Assembly: GCF_031127835.1 (NCBI RefSeq)
Contig: NZ_JARXHX010000001.1
Location: 620,001 to 684,000 of the forward strand
Direction of reading: 5' to 3'
Length of the DNA: 64,000 nt
From: Pelagicoccus sp. SDUM812002
GTDB taxonomy: Bacteria > Verrucomicrobiota > Verrucomicrobiia > Opitutales > Opitutaceae
The notes beneath the pieces were generated by a model. That model ran no database searches. It was given only the letters and a program-made list of their open reading frames with translations, and was not told the DNA's origin. This document shows, one piece after another, positions 17,859 through 27,378 of this stretch (positions within the stretch are counted from its first letter, which is position 1; the number at the start of each line of letters is the position of its first letter). A program made the position numbers and the translations under genes.

Positions 17859-18851
17859 ATGAAATACCCTAAAGTCGCCCTTGTCTCCATTCTATCACTA
17901 CTCTCGCTGCTCGCAGGCTGCTCTCCCTCCGACGAGCCAGAAGCAGCTGGGTCTGACAAAGTAGTTATCGCAGCGATCCCCAAATCCACCGGTGGCGATT
18001 TCTGGGAAACTGTGGAAAGCGGAGCCCGCGAAGCTGCCAAGGAATTCGGCGTCGAGCTCAAGTGGGAGGGCACCGTCACGGAAACCGAAATCGCGGAGCA
18101 AACCAAGATCATCGAGAACATGATCAACCTCGGCGTGGACGCCATCGCCCTCGCTCCACTCAACAACCAAGCTCAACGCAAGCCGGTGCAGACAGCGGTA
18201 GACAACGGCATCCCAGTCGTTATCTTCGACTCGTCGATCGACGGAGATGCCCATTCGAGCTTCGTCGCTACGGACAATAAGCTAGGCGGATCCCTCGGCG
18301 CCAATTTCATGGCCGAAAATGTCAGCGAAAAAGGGAAAATCGTCGTCTTCCGCTACGTGCAAGGCACCGCCAGTACCACCAGACGCTCGGACGGTTTCAT
18401 CGAAACAGCTCGCGGCAAAGGTCTGGAAATACTCGCCGACCCATTTTCCGAGTCCGGCACACTTGAAGGCTCAAAGAGCGTCGCAGCCAACACTCTGGAA
18501 CGCTACATCGTCGACGGAAAGCTGGCCATCGATGGAATCTTTGCTGCCAATTTGACCAGCACTCTAGGAGTCGCCTCGGCGCTCGACGATCTCAGGGCCT
18601 CCGGCATCACCGTAGACGTTACCTTTGTCGGATTCGATAGCTCCACCAAACTCGTCAGGGAACTCCAAGACGACAAGATAGACGCTCTCGTTGTGCAAAA
18701 TCCTAAACGCATGGGTTACCTCGCCGTGAAAGCAGCCTACTCCGCAAGCAAGGGAGAAGCACTCGAATCGCGCATCGACACCGGAGTGCAAGTCGTCACT
18801 CGCGAACGCCTCGAAACCGAGCCCGCAATCCGAGCTCTTGTTGGACTCTAA
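17859..18851 (+). CDS. RbsB-like sugar-binding lipoprotein of an ABC importer
   Basis: A periplasmic sugar-binding protein of type I fold, 330 residues. A lipoprotein signal ends in the lipobox LLAGC at about residue 21, so it is anchored in the membrane. The first lobe has IPKSTGGDFWETVESGA and NLGVDAIALAPLN, and the hinge region has PVVIFDSSIDGD and FVATDNKLGG. The nearest characterised type is RbsB/ribose-galactose. Exact sugar unknown. It is followed by the ATPase and permease genes. Together with FucU at the operon end, a deoxy- or aldohexose or pentose is likely. Confidence 0.9.
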   Translation: MKYPKVALVSILSLLSLLAGCSPSDEPEAAGSDKVVIAAIPKSTGGDFWETVESGAREAAKEFGVELKWEGTVTETEIAEQTKIIENMINLGVDAIALAPLNNQAQRKPVQTAVDNGIPVVIFDSSIDGDAHSSFVATDNKLGGSLGANFMAENVSEKGKIVVFRYVQGTASTTRRSDGFIETARGKGLEILADPFSESGTLEGSKSVAANTLERYIVDGKLAIDGIFAANLTSTLGVASALDDLRASGITVDVTFVGFDSSTKLVRELQDDKIDALVVQNPKRMGYLAVKAAYSASKGEALESRIDTGVQVVTRERLETEPAIRALVGL

Positions 18852-18955
18852 AAAATAGGTATCCTTATTACGAATACATAATATCCTCTCTTTTTGCGGC
18901 AGAAACTCAACCCGTTTCCTCCATTACAGAACGTCCCGTAACCCCGCGTCTCGAG

Positions 18956-20443
18956 ATGCGCGGCATCTGCAAAAGCTTCGGCGCCACGCATGCCCTGCGC
19001 GATGTCGAGCTTACCGTCATGCCGGGCGAAGTCATGGCCCTCGTCGGCGAAAACGGTGCCGGCAAGAGTACCTTGATGAAGGTCCTATCCGGAGCCCACG
19101 CCCCGGACAAAGGCCAGCTCAAGCTCGACGGCGAAATCTACACTCCCGGCAATCCGCTGCATGCTCGCGAAAGCGGAGTCGCCATGATCTACCAAGAGCT
19201 CTCGCTCGCTCCGCACCTCTCCGCCATGGAGAACATATTGCTGGGCATCGAACCTTGCTGCCGCGGGTTGATCAAATGGAAGGAGATGAAAGACAAAGCC
19301 GCTGAAGCGCTGGCGATCGTGGGGCTTCATCTCGTTAAACCGGAAACGCTGGTCAGCCGCCTTTCCATCGCCCAGCAACAACTGGTCGAAATCGCTCGCG
19401 CCGTGGCACTCGATTGTCGGGTGCTCGTCCTCGACGAGCCTTCCAGTTCGCTCACCGCCAAGGATATCGAAAAACTTTTCGAGCTGGTTCGTAGCCTCGC
19501 CTCCAAAGACATTTCAGTCGTCTACATTTCCCATTTTCTCGAAGAGGTCAAAGCCCTCAGCCAACGCTTCACCGTACTGCGCGACGGAAAAACCGTGGGT
19601 GGTGGGATCACCAAAGACGCTGCCGAGGAGGACATCATCTCCCTCATGGTCGGGCGCGACGTTGACGACCTGTATCCACGCAATCACCACACGCCGGGTG
19701 AAATCGTCCTCGAAGCCGATTCGGTAGCCCGCACCGTTAAGCCTCGCCACGCAAGTTTCCAACTCCGCAAAGGTGAGGTTCTCGGCATCGCCGGCCTCGT
19801 CGGAGCAGGACGCACCGAGCTATTCGAAGCCATCTTCGGTCTGGAAGCTATCACCAGCGGAAGCGTTACCGTTGCCGGCCAGCCCGGCCCGGCCACGCCA
19901 GCGCTCCGATGGTCTCAAGGCATGGGAATGGTCAGCGAGGACCGGAAGTCCCAAGGACTCGCCCTCGGGCTCAGCATTGCCGACAATTTGACCTTGCCGA
20001 AGCTCGACGGCCTCGGCCCCGGACGCCTCGTGATGCCGGCTCGACAGCTCAAAGCCTGCGACCCTTGGATCGAGCAAATCCCAATCAAGTGCCGCTCCGC
20101 CCAGCAGCCGATCAGCGATCTTTCCGGGGGCAACCAGCAAAAGGTCGCCATCGCCCGCCTACTCCACGCGGACGTCGACATACTGCTGCTTGACGAACCG
20201 ACTCGCGGCATCGACGTCGGTTCGAAAGCTCAAATCTACAAACTCATCGATGCTCTCGCGAGGGGCGATATAGAGAAAGGCATCGAGCCAAAGGCGGTTC
20301 TCATCATCAGCAGCTACATCCCAGAACTTATCGGTGTCTGCGACCGCATCTCTGTCATGTGCCGAGGCCATCTTAGCGAAGCCAAGCCCACCGCAGACTG
20401 GACCGAACACAGCATCATGGCCGCGGCCATTGGCCAAGACTAA
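18956..20443 (+). CDS. Sugar ABC transporter ATPase, RbsA type (two ABC domains)
   Basis: The 495-residue protein has two fused ABC domains. The first carries Walker A GENGAGKST (about residue 31), signature-region LSIAQQQLVEIARA and Walker B VLVLDEPSSS. The second has the degenerate P-loop GLVGAGRTEL typical of RbsA, then DLSGGNQQKVAIARL and LLLDEPTRGID. The ATG at 18956 falls just inside the conserved N-terminus: the codons upstream (PRLE) also fit the family and stay open to the previous stop with no ATG/GTG/TTG, so the true start might be a rare codon. Confidence 0.92.
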   Translation: MRGICKSFGATHALRDVELTVMPGEVMALVGENGAGKSTLMKVLSGAHAPDKGQLKLDGEIYTPGNPLHARESGVAMIYQELSLAPHLSAMENILLGIEPCCRGLIKWKEMKDKAAEALAIVGLHLVKPETLVSRLSIAQQQLVEIARAVALDCRVLVLDEPSSSLTAKDIEKLFELVRSLASKDISVVYISHFLEEVKALSQRFTVLRDGKTVGGGITKDAAEEDIISLMVGRDVDDLYPRNHHTPGEIVLEADSVARTVKPRHASFQLRKGEVLGIAGLVGAGRTELFEAIFGLEAITSGSVTVAGQPGPATPALRWSQGMGMVSEDRKSQGLALGLSIADNLTLPKLDGLGPGRLVMPARQLKACDPWIEQIPIKCRSAQQPISDLSGGNQQKVAIARLLHADVDILLLDEPTRGIDVGSKAQIYKLIDALARGDIEKGIEPKAVLIISSYIPELIGVCDRISVMCRGHLSEAKPTADWTEHSIMAAAIGQD

Positions 20444-20482
20444 CTTACCCTTTCCCTATTCAATAGATTCGCAACGTTCCCA

Positions 20483-21523
20483 ATGACCTCACCTAAACCG
20501 TCCGCATTCAGCGCTTTCCAGAACACGGCCTGGGTTAACATCGGTGCCCGCTTCATGGCCCTCGTCGTCGTTTTCCTGTTCTTCGCCATCTTTGTCGAAG
20601 ACGGTAAATTCTACACCCTCAGGAATCTGGAAAACATCATTCGCCAAAGTGCAGTCTACGCGACTGCCGCGCTTGGCATGACGTTCGTTATCATAACCGC
20701 CGGTATAGACCTTTCCGTTGGATCCATCATCGCCCTAGCAGTTGTGGTTGTGGCCTGGACTTTGAATATTGAAATCTCGGACGGGGTTTACTTTGTGCAC
20801 GAGTATCCTGTTGCAGCCCCGCTCCTCGCCTGCCTGCTCGCGATCATCGCCGCAACTCTCGGCGGACTCTTCAACGGAGCTCTCATCGTTCGCCTCAAGA
20901 TGGTTCCCTTCATCGTGACCCTCGGAACCATGGGCATCATTCGCGGCATCGCTAAAGGTATCGCTGACGAACGTGACATCTACCCGCCGGAAGAAACCTG
21001 GATCGGCGGCCTCATGGACCCAACGCTCACCAGCCAGCACGACAGCTGGATGATCTTCCCGGCCGGAGTTTGGATCCTGGTTCTTTGTATCGGAGTTGCG
21101 TCGTTCATTTTGAAATACACCCGTTTCGGTCGCCACGTTTACGCCGTCGGCTCAAACGAAGAAACGGCTCGCCTCTGCGGCGTCCCAGTCGGCCGCACCA
21201 AACTCATCGTCTACGCCCTCACCGGTTTCTTCTGCGCCCTAGCTGGCTTCATGCAATTCTCCTACATCGGAGGCGTCGGCCAGCCTACAACCGGCGTGAT
21301 GTACGAGCTTTTCGTCATCGCAGCGGTCATTATCGGCGGAGCCAGCTTCTCGGGCGGAGAAGGCTCCATTCTCGGCACCATCGTCGGCGCCCTGATCATC
21401 ACCATTCTCTACATGGGTGGCCAGCAAATGGGTTGGCCCAAATGGGTACAGGAAATGGTCATCGGCGGGATCATCATCCTCGCAGTAGCGATCGACCGCC
21501 TGCGTCACCGAAAACTCGCCTAG
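20483..21523 (+). CDS. Sugar ABC transporter permease, RbsC type
   Basis: A 346-residue inner-membrane permease with 8-10 hydrophobic helices. It has the family segments [19 protein letters not shown] near residue 70, the cytoplasmic coupling loop [18 protein letters not shown] at about 215-232, and [13 protein letters not shown] near the C-terminus. It pairs as a homodimer with the RbsA-type ATPase encoded just upstream (39-base gap). Confidence 0.92.
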   Translation: MTSPKPSAFSAFQNTAWVNIGARFMALVVVFLFFAIFVEDGKFYTLRNLENIIRQSAVYATAALGMTFVIITAGIDLSVGSIIALAVVVVAWTLNIEISDGVYFVHEYPVAAPLLACLLAIIAATLGGLFNGALIVRLKMVPFIVTLGTMGIIRGIAKGIADERDIYPPEETWIGGLMDPTLTSQHDSWMIFPAGVWILVLCIGVASFILKYTRFGRHVYAVGSNEETARLCGVPVGRTKLIVYALTGFFCALAGFMQFSYIGGVGQPTTGVMYELFVIAAVIIGGASFSGGEGSILGTIVGALIITILYMGGQQMGWPKWVQEMVIGGIIILAVAIDRLRHRKLA

Positions 21524-21552
21524 ACTGTCTTAATTTCAATCGTTTCAAAAAA

Positions 21553-21987
21553 ATGCTCATCGGAATCTCTCCCCTCCTCAGTCCCGATCTGCTCAACGCA
21601 CTTTACCGCATGGGACACGGTGACGAAATCGTGCTCGCCGACGCCCATTTTCCCGGTGAGTCGTTCAACTCTAACGTCCTTCGGGCCGACGGGCTCAAGA
21701 TCGCCGATCTACTGGCAGCTATCAGCCCGCTCTTCGTGCTCGATCCCTACGTCGACAATCCACTCGGCATGATGGCCGCCGTCTCTGGAGACGAACTCGA
21801 TCCAACTGTCGAAAAAGGTTATTTGGCTGCCATCCGCAAAACGTGGCCAGATACCAAAGATTCCGAGCGAATCGAACGCTTCGCCTTCTACGAACGGGCA
21901 AAGAACGCCTATGCAGTCGTCATGACTGGCGAGACCGCTAAATACGGAAACATCATCCTCAAAAAAGGCGTGACGCCAGTTTCCTAA
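21553..21987 (+). CDS. fucU: FucU/RbsD-family sugar mutarotase
   Basis: The gene begins at the ATG at 21553 (144 residues). A longer frame reading back into the permease gene is not real. It matches the RbsD/FucU family, which interconverts sugar anomers so that kinases or dehydrogenases get their preferred form. The start [20 protein letters not shown] and the catalytic [16 protein letters not shown] with its His are closer to FucU (L-fucose mutarotase) than RbsD. A C-terminal [11 protein letters not shown] and YGNIILKKG are also present. It is the last gene of the operon, 29 bases after the permease. This hints at L-fucose or a similar 6-deoxy sugar or pentose, but no fucose isomerase, kinase or aldolase is here. 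Confidence 0.88.
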   Translation: MLIGISPLLSPDLLNALYRMGHGDEIVLADAHFPGESFNSNVLRADGLKIADLLAAISPLFVLDPYVDNPLGMMAAVSGDELDPTVEKGYLAAIRKTWPDTKDSERIERFAFYERAKNAYAVVMTGETAKYGNIILKKGVTPVS

Positions 21988-22002
21988 AACTATTCGTATC
22001 GA

Positions 22003-22566
22003 TTAGTTCTGGCGGTTCAGGTTACTCAGAACCGTCTCGAAAACAGTTCTGGCTCCCGCGATCGCTAAGGCAGGATTGGGGTTCGCGAGTCCCAACTCCT
22101 TTACAAAGCGCGACCAGCGCTCGGATCCTAGATCGACCAATATCGAAAGATACTCGCTGGGCTTGCCGTCCGCAAAAAATGCTACGGAACGGGGCTTGAG
22201 CATGCGTGCTCCCATCGCTGAACCCTGCAACGCGTACTGAATTCCCCAAGCTTCGTCAGCGGATGCGGACAGCTGCACTTCGGCTTCAGCCTCGTGAGTC
22301 CCTTCCTCGAGTCGCTTCAAGTCACGAACGATCGCATTGACCACCTCGACTGAGCTTGGCTGGAATCCACACCGCTTCGCGACATGCGGCTCGGTGGCGG
22401 AGAATCGCTGGTGACAATCTCGCATCGCCCTAAGGTAAACGGCGAACCCTTGCGGCGTCTCAAAGCAACTAAGCTTTTCCAGAGCACCCTCCACTTCTTG
22501 GTGCACACTGATCGTCTCGGATTTCAAGCGACCACGAACTGTATCTGCATTTCGACTACACGTCAT
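22003..22566 (-). CDS. bphO: Biliverdin-producing heme oxygenase (BphO type)
   Basis: A 187-residue heme oxygenase that opens heme to biliverdin IX, iron and CO. The proximal ligand is His22 in LKSETISVHQEVE, and the distal helix shows GIQYALQGSAMGARML, corresponding to the flexible Gly-rich helix of the family. It lies 33 bases downstream of the bacteriophytochrome gene on the same strand. It therefore supplies the biliverdin chromophore, the classic BphP-BphO pairing. It converges with the sugar operon on its other side with only a 15-base gap. Confidence 0.9.
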   Translation of the reverse strand: MTCSRNADTVRGRLKSETISVHQEVEGALEKLSCFETPQGFAVYLRAMRDCHQRFSATEPHVAKRCGFQPSSVEVVNAIVRDLKRLEEGTHEAEAEVQLSASADEAWGIQYALQGSAMGARMLKPRSVAFFADGKPSEYLSILVDLGSERWSRFVKELGLANPNPALAIAGARTVFETVLSNLNRQN

Positions 22567-22599
22567 CTTTGCTTTAACTTAAGTTATTTTCAGATAGGT

Positions 22600-25308
22600 C
22601 TATTTGCCTTTCTCGGCGAATGCCTCCTTTAGCGTTGCGTCGAGCATGCTGTCGTCCAAAGGCTTGACCAAATGATAACGGAAGCCCGCTTCGAACGAGA
22701 GCTTCTGGCGCTCTGGCTGACTCCAACCAGTTTGGGCGATATACACTGCATCCTGTCCGCCTTCCAATTTCTGGAGACGGCGGCAAAGCTCATAGCCGTC
22801 GATCTCGGGCAATCCTATATCCAGCAACGCTACGCTAGGTTTAAATTCCTCGAAGCGCTCCAAGGCTTCTGCGGCTGATCGGCAGACCACCACATCATAA
22901 CCTTTTCTGCGGAGCAGCAGGGCAAGCATTCTTCCCACGTCGACTTGGTCTTCCACGAGCATTACGCGCTTACCCGTTCCAGACATTGAGGAGACAGCGG
23001 CGCTTCTCGGCTCACTGGACCCGCTTGTTGAAGGTTCTTTCAAGATGGCTGGGAACGAAACGGTGAATTTGCTCCCTTTCCCAGCGCCCTCGCTCTCGAC
23101 AGAAATCGTTCCACCCTGCAGCTCGACTAGCTTTTTTGATAAGGTGAGCCCGATGCCCAACCCTCCTCGCGTCTGCGTGGAACCGGCATCGACCTGGGCA
23201 AATATATCGAACACTTTGTCGATGTAGCTCTTGGGGATGCCCAGGCCATTGTCCTCGATATCGACCACGACTCGCCTGTCGTCCAGTCTCGCAGCTACGC
23301 GGATACGTCCTCCTGAGCCGGTATATTTGGCAGCGTTGTTGAGAATATTCCCGACGCATTGAGAAAGACGCGTAAAGTCGCCCCGGACCTGCAACGGCTC
23401 TTCTGCAACCTCATAAACGAGCTCGTGTCCTTCCTCTTTGATTAGCGTTTGGTTGATCTCAATCGCGCTAACGAGAACCTTTTTCAGATCAAGCTCTTCC
23501 ATCTTTAGACGGATCTTACCGCGTGTGATGCGCGAAACGTCGAGCAAGTCGTCCACGAGCGTCACAAGGTTCTTCAACTGTCGGTCCGCGATATCGAAGG
23601 CCAGCTCCTGGTCCTCTCGATCGTTGGACATTTTCAGGACCGTGAGCGCATTGGAAATGGGCGAGAGTGGATTGCGGAGTTCATGGGCAAGGGTCGCCAG
23701 AAATTCGTTCTTTACTTGGTCGCGCACTTCTAACCTATCAATGTTCTCCTGCATTTCGATCTTTCGCTGCAAAGCGTGCCGTAAAAAGAGTCGGTTGAAG
23801 CGACGGGCGATCTCTATGTCCGACTCGTGCCATTGACGGCTTTCACCTTCGATAATCTCCTCATGCAACTTGAAAGAGGTGCGTGGCGTGAGCCGATCCT
23901 TCTTACTGGCGTCAAAAGATTTTTCTTCCGGTTTCCCTGCCCACTTGATGACTCGCCGATCTTCGGGGCGAAACCAGATAGTGAAGTACCCTTCACGCGG
24001 GATGATCGGTATGACCAACGCTCCGCAAGCAGCCTTGTCGGGCTCTATGCCTAGATCGTCAGCCAACCTTGCACTCACATACGGGTCGTCGCCAAATCCC
24101 TCGGAAGCCCGCTGAGCGAGAGCCTCGATCGCCTCTTCGCTTGGAGTCTGCCCCAGCCGGACCGTTTCATCCCCTGAGCAGAAAACGAAACCCGTGGCAT
24201 CCATGAGCTTGAGCACGTCGGGCTCCTTCGACTTAAATATTTCCACAATATCCTTCCCTTCGCCTAAGCCTTCGATCAGCGAATTAATCGTTTCCTCGGT
24301 CTCGGCATTCGCGATTGCCTGCACCTCCTCTTCCTTAGCGTAAATTTGCCAACCGAAAAGGTGTCCCAAACTCTCGCACTCCAAGCGGATGTTCTGCGCC
24401 ACGTAATGAGGGTCGCGATGGTGACAGGAGATCAGACCCCAAAGGTTGTCCTGATTGATCAGCGAAATCGACATGACAGACCGAATCCCCTGATTACGCA
24501 CGTACTGCAGATGGATCGGCGACATGGCCCGAATGATCGACTGCGTAAGATCCAAGGGCTCACGCCCCGTATCTTTGATCGCAGGCACCAAATTGACAGG
24601 CGGGGTATCAACGTCAGGGTTCAAACGTATCCAATTTTTCCGATACAACTCTCTCGCTTGCTTGGGGATGTCAGTAGCGGGATAATGAAAATGTAAATAC
24701 GAATCGATATCGTCCACCTTAGATTCGCTGATGACCGTCCCCGTATCGTCCTCGTTGAAACGGTAAATCAAGACTCTCTCGAACCCCGTCAGTTTGCGAA
24801 TGCTCTTCGCGATCGCTTGCGTCACCTCGTCGACCGACTTCAGCTTGCCGAAAGTGGGAGCTACGTTCGTAGCGTAAATTTTGCCGTACTGACGAGCGGA
24901 GACCGATTCCGAATACAGGGAAGCGGGCTCGATCTCGATCACCATCAACCCGCGACTCGAAAAGACCACGGCATGGAACTCCAGTCGCTTGCTGTCACAC
25001 ATGAAGTGTTCGTGGAATCGCAACTCTACGGGTAAACGCACATTTTCCGACTTAGCTCTCGCGTAAGACTCGAGCAAGAAATCCCAGGAGACCACGCTAG
25101 CGTCCAACGCTTGGGCGAAATCCAAACCGAGAAAAACAGCGTCGTCGTCCAGCGCAAACAGCGAGCCTATATTCTCGCTATGGATTTCAACTTTACGCGT
25201 CTCGAGCGAAATTGCAATCAGGTAACCAAATCCTTGGACCGCCTCCGGCCGATGAATGGGTTCATCTTCGCATTTTTCGAAATCGAATTTCTCAGGGTCA
25301 AACGTCAT
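22600..25308 (-). CDS. bphP: Hybrid bacteriophytochrome histidine kinase with C-terminal receiver
   Basis: I start at the ATG at 25308 (902 residues), which puts the biliverdin-binding Cys at residue 13 in DFEKCEDEPIHRPE, where bacteriophytochromes carry it. Domains in order: PAS (about 20-125), GAF with YPATDIPKQARELY (about 140-310), PHY (about 330-510), HisKA with the phospho-acceptor His542 in LAHELRNPLSP, HATPase (about 640-750, DNGLGIP and GGLGIGLTL), and a receiver domain (about 775-895) with Asp830 in LLDIGLPEIDGYE. It should sense red/far-red light and pass phosphate to its own receiver. The output partner is not in the window. The heme oxygenase gene follows directly. Confidence 0.93.
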   Translation of the reverse strand: MTFDPEKFDFEKCEDEPIHRPEAVQGFGYLIAISLETRKVEIHSENIGSLFALDDDAVFLGLDFAQALDASVVSWDFLLESYARAKSENVRLPVELRFHEHFMCDSKRLEFHAVVFSSRGLMVIEIEPASLYSESVSARQYGKIYATNVAPTFGKLKSVDEVTQAIAKSIRKLTGFERVLIYRFNEDDTGTVISESKVDDIDSYLHFHYPATDIPKQARELYRKNWIRLNPDVDTPPVNLVPAIKDTGREPLDLTQSIIRAMSPIHLQYVRNQGIRSVMSISLINQDNLWGLISCHHRDPHYVAQNIRLECESLGHLFGWQIYAKEEEVQAIANAETEETINSLIEGLGEGKDIVEIFKSKEPDVLKLMDATGFVFCSGDETVRLGQTPSEEAIEALAQRASEGFGDDPYVSARLADDLGIEPDKAACGALVIPIIPREGYFTIWFRPEDRRVIKWAGKPEEKSFDASKKDRLTPRTSFKLHEEIIEGESRQWHESDIEIARRFNRLFLRHALQRKIEMQENIDRLEVRDQVKNEFLATLAHELRNPLSPISNALTVLKMSNDREDQELAFDIADRQLKNLVTLVDDLLDVSRITRGKIRLKMEELDLKKVLVSAIEINQTLIKEEGHELVYEVAEEPLQVRGDFTRLSQCVGNILNNAAKYTGSGGRIRVAARLDDRRVVVDIEDNGLGIPKSYIDKVFDIFAQVDAGSTQTRGGLGIGLTLSKKLVELQGGTISVESEGAGKGSKFTVSFPAILKEPSTSGSSEPRSAAVSSMSGTGKRVMLVEDQVDVGRMLALLLRRKGYDVVVCRSAAEALERFEEFKPSVALLDIGLPEIDGYELCRRLQKLEGGQDAVYIAQTGWSQPERQKLSFEAGFRYHLVKPLDDSMLDATLKEAFAEKGK

Positions 25309-25659
25309 AGGTATAAGAAGCAGATGTTGGTGAGCCGTAGGCATTGATCGACGAGCCAGACGTTTGACTAAACAGTCCGAGACGAAGGCCCTTACACGGC
25401 GGATAGCTGAACCTAGGTGCCGGGTTTGGGTCAATATCTTTGTATCCTATCCCTAGTGACAGCTCCAATTTATTACCCGCCAAATGGCCCGTGCAAAATG
25501 CAGCGCAGAAATCGCATTGGTTTCACAATGGCCGATGGGAATGACATGACTCGAGTCTTGTGATTTTAGCGCGGTTCACCTTCGCGAGGACTAAGCTGCT
25601 ATTCTCTGCTAAACAATTGCCATTGGAGAAAATTGCCTCATACAGAGGCAACAAATCCT

Positions 25660-26445
25660 ATGGCTTCCACTACCGTATTCACCATCGCCAACCAAAAAGG
25701 TGGCGTTGGCAAAACCACCACCGCAGTAAATCTTTCCGCAGCTCTCGCTGACCTAAAGATTCCAACCCTCCTCATTGATCTCGACCCACAGGCCAACGCA
25801 ACAAGCGGCTTGGGCATCGACAAAGTCGAAGGACGTAGCGTTTATCCCGTCCTCCTTGGCGAAGGCCAAATAGAAGACATGGTCGTCGATACCGGCCGCA
25901 AAAACCTTTCCTTGCTCACCTCCGAGATGGACCTGGCAGCGGCCGAAATCGAGGTGGCCCAAAGAGAGGACTATCTCCTCCAGCTTAAGATAGCGCTCGC
26001 GCCTCTCTTCGACTCCGGGAAGTACCGTGCTGTGGTGATCGACTGCCCGCCCGCCCTCGGTATGCTTTCCATGAACAGCCTCGCAGCCGCAGACTACTTG
26101 CTAGTCGCTCTCCAGTGCGAATACCTCGCACTCGAAGGCCTCGGTCAAATCCTGTCGGTCGTTGATCGTCTCAAGGACGCTGGAGTAAATGACCATCTCG
26201 AAGTCGGCGGCATCATCATGACTATGTTCGACATGCGCACTAACCTCTCCCGAGAAGTCGTCGAGGAAGTACGCACCAACCTCCCCAAGCAGATATTCGA
26301 CACGGTCATTCCGCGCACCGTCCGGCTCAGTGAGGCCCCTTCCTTCGGGCAAACCATTTTCGAGTATGACAAATCAAATCCTGGAGCCACCGCATACCGC
26401 AATCTGGCAAAAGAGATCGCTAAACGCTTCAATCTGAAAAAGTAA
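25660..26445 (+). CDS. parA: ParA/Soj-family chromosome partitioning ATPase
   Basis: I choose the ATG at 25660 (261 residues), with AGAGG about 10 bases upstream, rather than the TTG at 25633. The N-terminus has the deviant Walker A IANQKGGVGKTTTAVNL. Further on come LLIDLDPQANATSGLGI and VIDCPPALGMLS, followed by the Soj-type C-terminus. ParA dimers on DNA move ParB-parS complexes. No parB gene follows: the next gene is rnc, so its partner must be elsewhere. It is divergent from the phytochrome gene over about 350 bases. Confidence 0.92.
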   Translation: MASTTVFTIANQKGGVGKTTTAVNLSAALADLKIPTLLIDLDPQANATSGLGIDKVEGRSVYPVLLGEGQIEDMVVDTGRKNLSLLTSEMDLAAAEIEVAQREDYLLQLKIALAPLFDSGKYRAVVIDCPPALGMLSMNSLAAADYLLVALQCEYLALEGLGQILSVVDRLKDAGVNDHLEVGGIIMTMFDMRTNLSREVVEEVRTNLPKQIFDTVIPRTVRLSEAPSFGQTIFEYDKSNPGATAYRNLAKEIAKRFNLKK

Positions 26446-26511
26446 GCCAAGCCTCCCTCCGTGCGCAGCGAGGGGTTTAGACTCGCCTCGCCCCTCACTC
26501 CCCACTCCTCC

Positions 26512-27309
26512 ATGGTCGCCTCCAAGCTGAAACGCCTTATCAAGTCCGTATCCAAAGATTCTGACAAGAAAGCCGCCCGCAAGAGTATACATGCAGTAGA
26601 GCTTTCGGATGCCAAGGTTCGAAAACTTGAGAGCAAGCTCGGCTACGTCTTCCAAACCAAAGGCTTACTTTACCAATCTCTGACCCACCCTTCCTTTCTT
26701 CTCAACTCCAAGGACCAGTTGAAGAACAACCAGCGCCTCGAGTTTCTTGGCGACTCCGTAATCCAACTTGTCCTCACTGAAAAGCTCTACGAAAAATTCC
26801 CTAACCTGCGCGAAGGCAAACTCACGGCAATCCGCTCCGGTTACGCCCGCGGCGACTTTATGGCCGGAATCGCTCGTGAGCTCGACCTAGGGGCTTACCT
26901 CATACTCAAGCCAAAGGACCGACAAGCTGGCGTAGCAGAGGGCGACTCTGCCCTCGGCGATGCCTTCGAAGCGCTCGTAGGAGCGATTTACCTCGACTCC
27001 GATTTTGAGACGTCACGCAAAATTGTGCTCAGTCTCTACAACTATCTGGACACAGCACCCACTGCGAAGGGTGTCATATCCAATCCTAAAGGAAAGCTCC
27101 AGGAGCTCATTCAGCCGATTCACGGCAATAATGCGCTCCGCTACGAAACCATTAGCCAAAAAGGCGTCGCCCACGAGCGCATCTTCGAAATCGCTGTCTT
27201 CTGCAACGACGAGAAACTAGGCTTGGGTACCGGCCGTACAAAAAAGGAAGCCGCCGAAAAAGCTGCGCTAGAAGCAATTGTTCAAATCGCGAGCAACCCC
27301 AAGGGCTAG
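26512..27309 (+). CDS. rnc: Ribonuclease III
   Basis: A double-strand-specific RNase that matures rRNA and structured mRNAs. Using the ATG at 26512 it has 265 residues. A GTG at 26461 would add 17 with no family match. The RNase III domain carries the signature NQRLEFLGDSVIQLVLTE with catalytic Glu/Asp, and the second acidic patch GDAFEALVGAIYLDS. The dsRBD at about 180-255 has NPKGKLQELIQ and GTGRTKKEAAEKAA. The N-terminal 40 residues are basic and longer than in E. coli. It lies between parA and mfd on the same strand. Confidence 0.93.
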   Translation: MVASKLKRLIKSVSKDSDKKAARKSIHAVELSDAKVRKLESKLGYVFQTKGLLYQSLTHPSFLLNSKDQLKNNQRLEFLGDSVIQLVLTEKLYEKFPNLREGKLTAIRSGYARGDFMAGIARELDLGAYLILKPKDRQAGVAEGDSALGDAFEALVGAIYLDSDFETSRKIVLSLYNYLDTAPTAKGVISNPKGKLQELIQPIHGNNALRYETISQKGVAHERIFEIAVFCNDEKLGLGTGRTKKEAAEKAALEAIVQIASNPKG

Positions 27310-27378
27310 AGCTCCGCTCGCCCAGCGGACACCTCCGCAGAGTGCAATACAACCGCCGCCGCCATCGTCTCTTACCCC

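Noticed and set aside
21070-21552. Start of a 305-codon frame within the permease gene, ahead of fucU
   Set aside because: The first 160 codons are Arg/His-rich out-of-frame reading of the permease; the true FucU start is at 21553.
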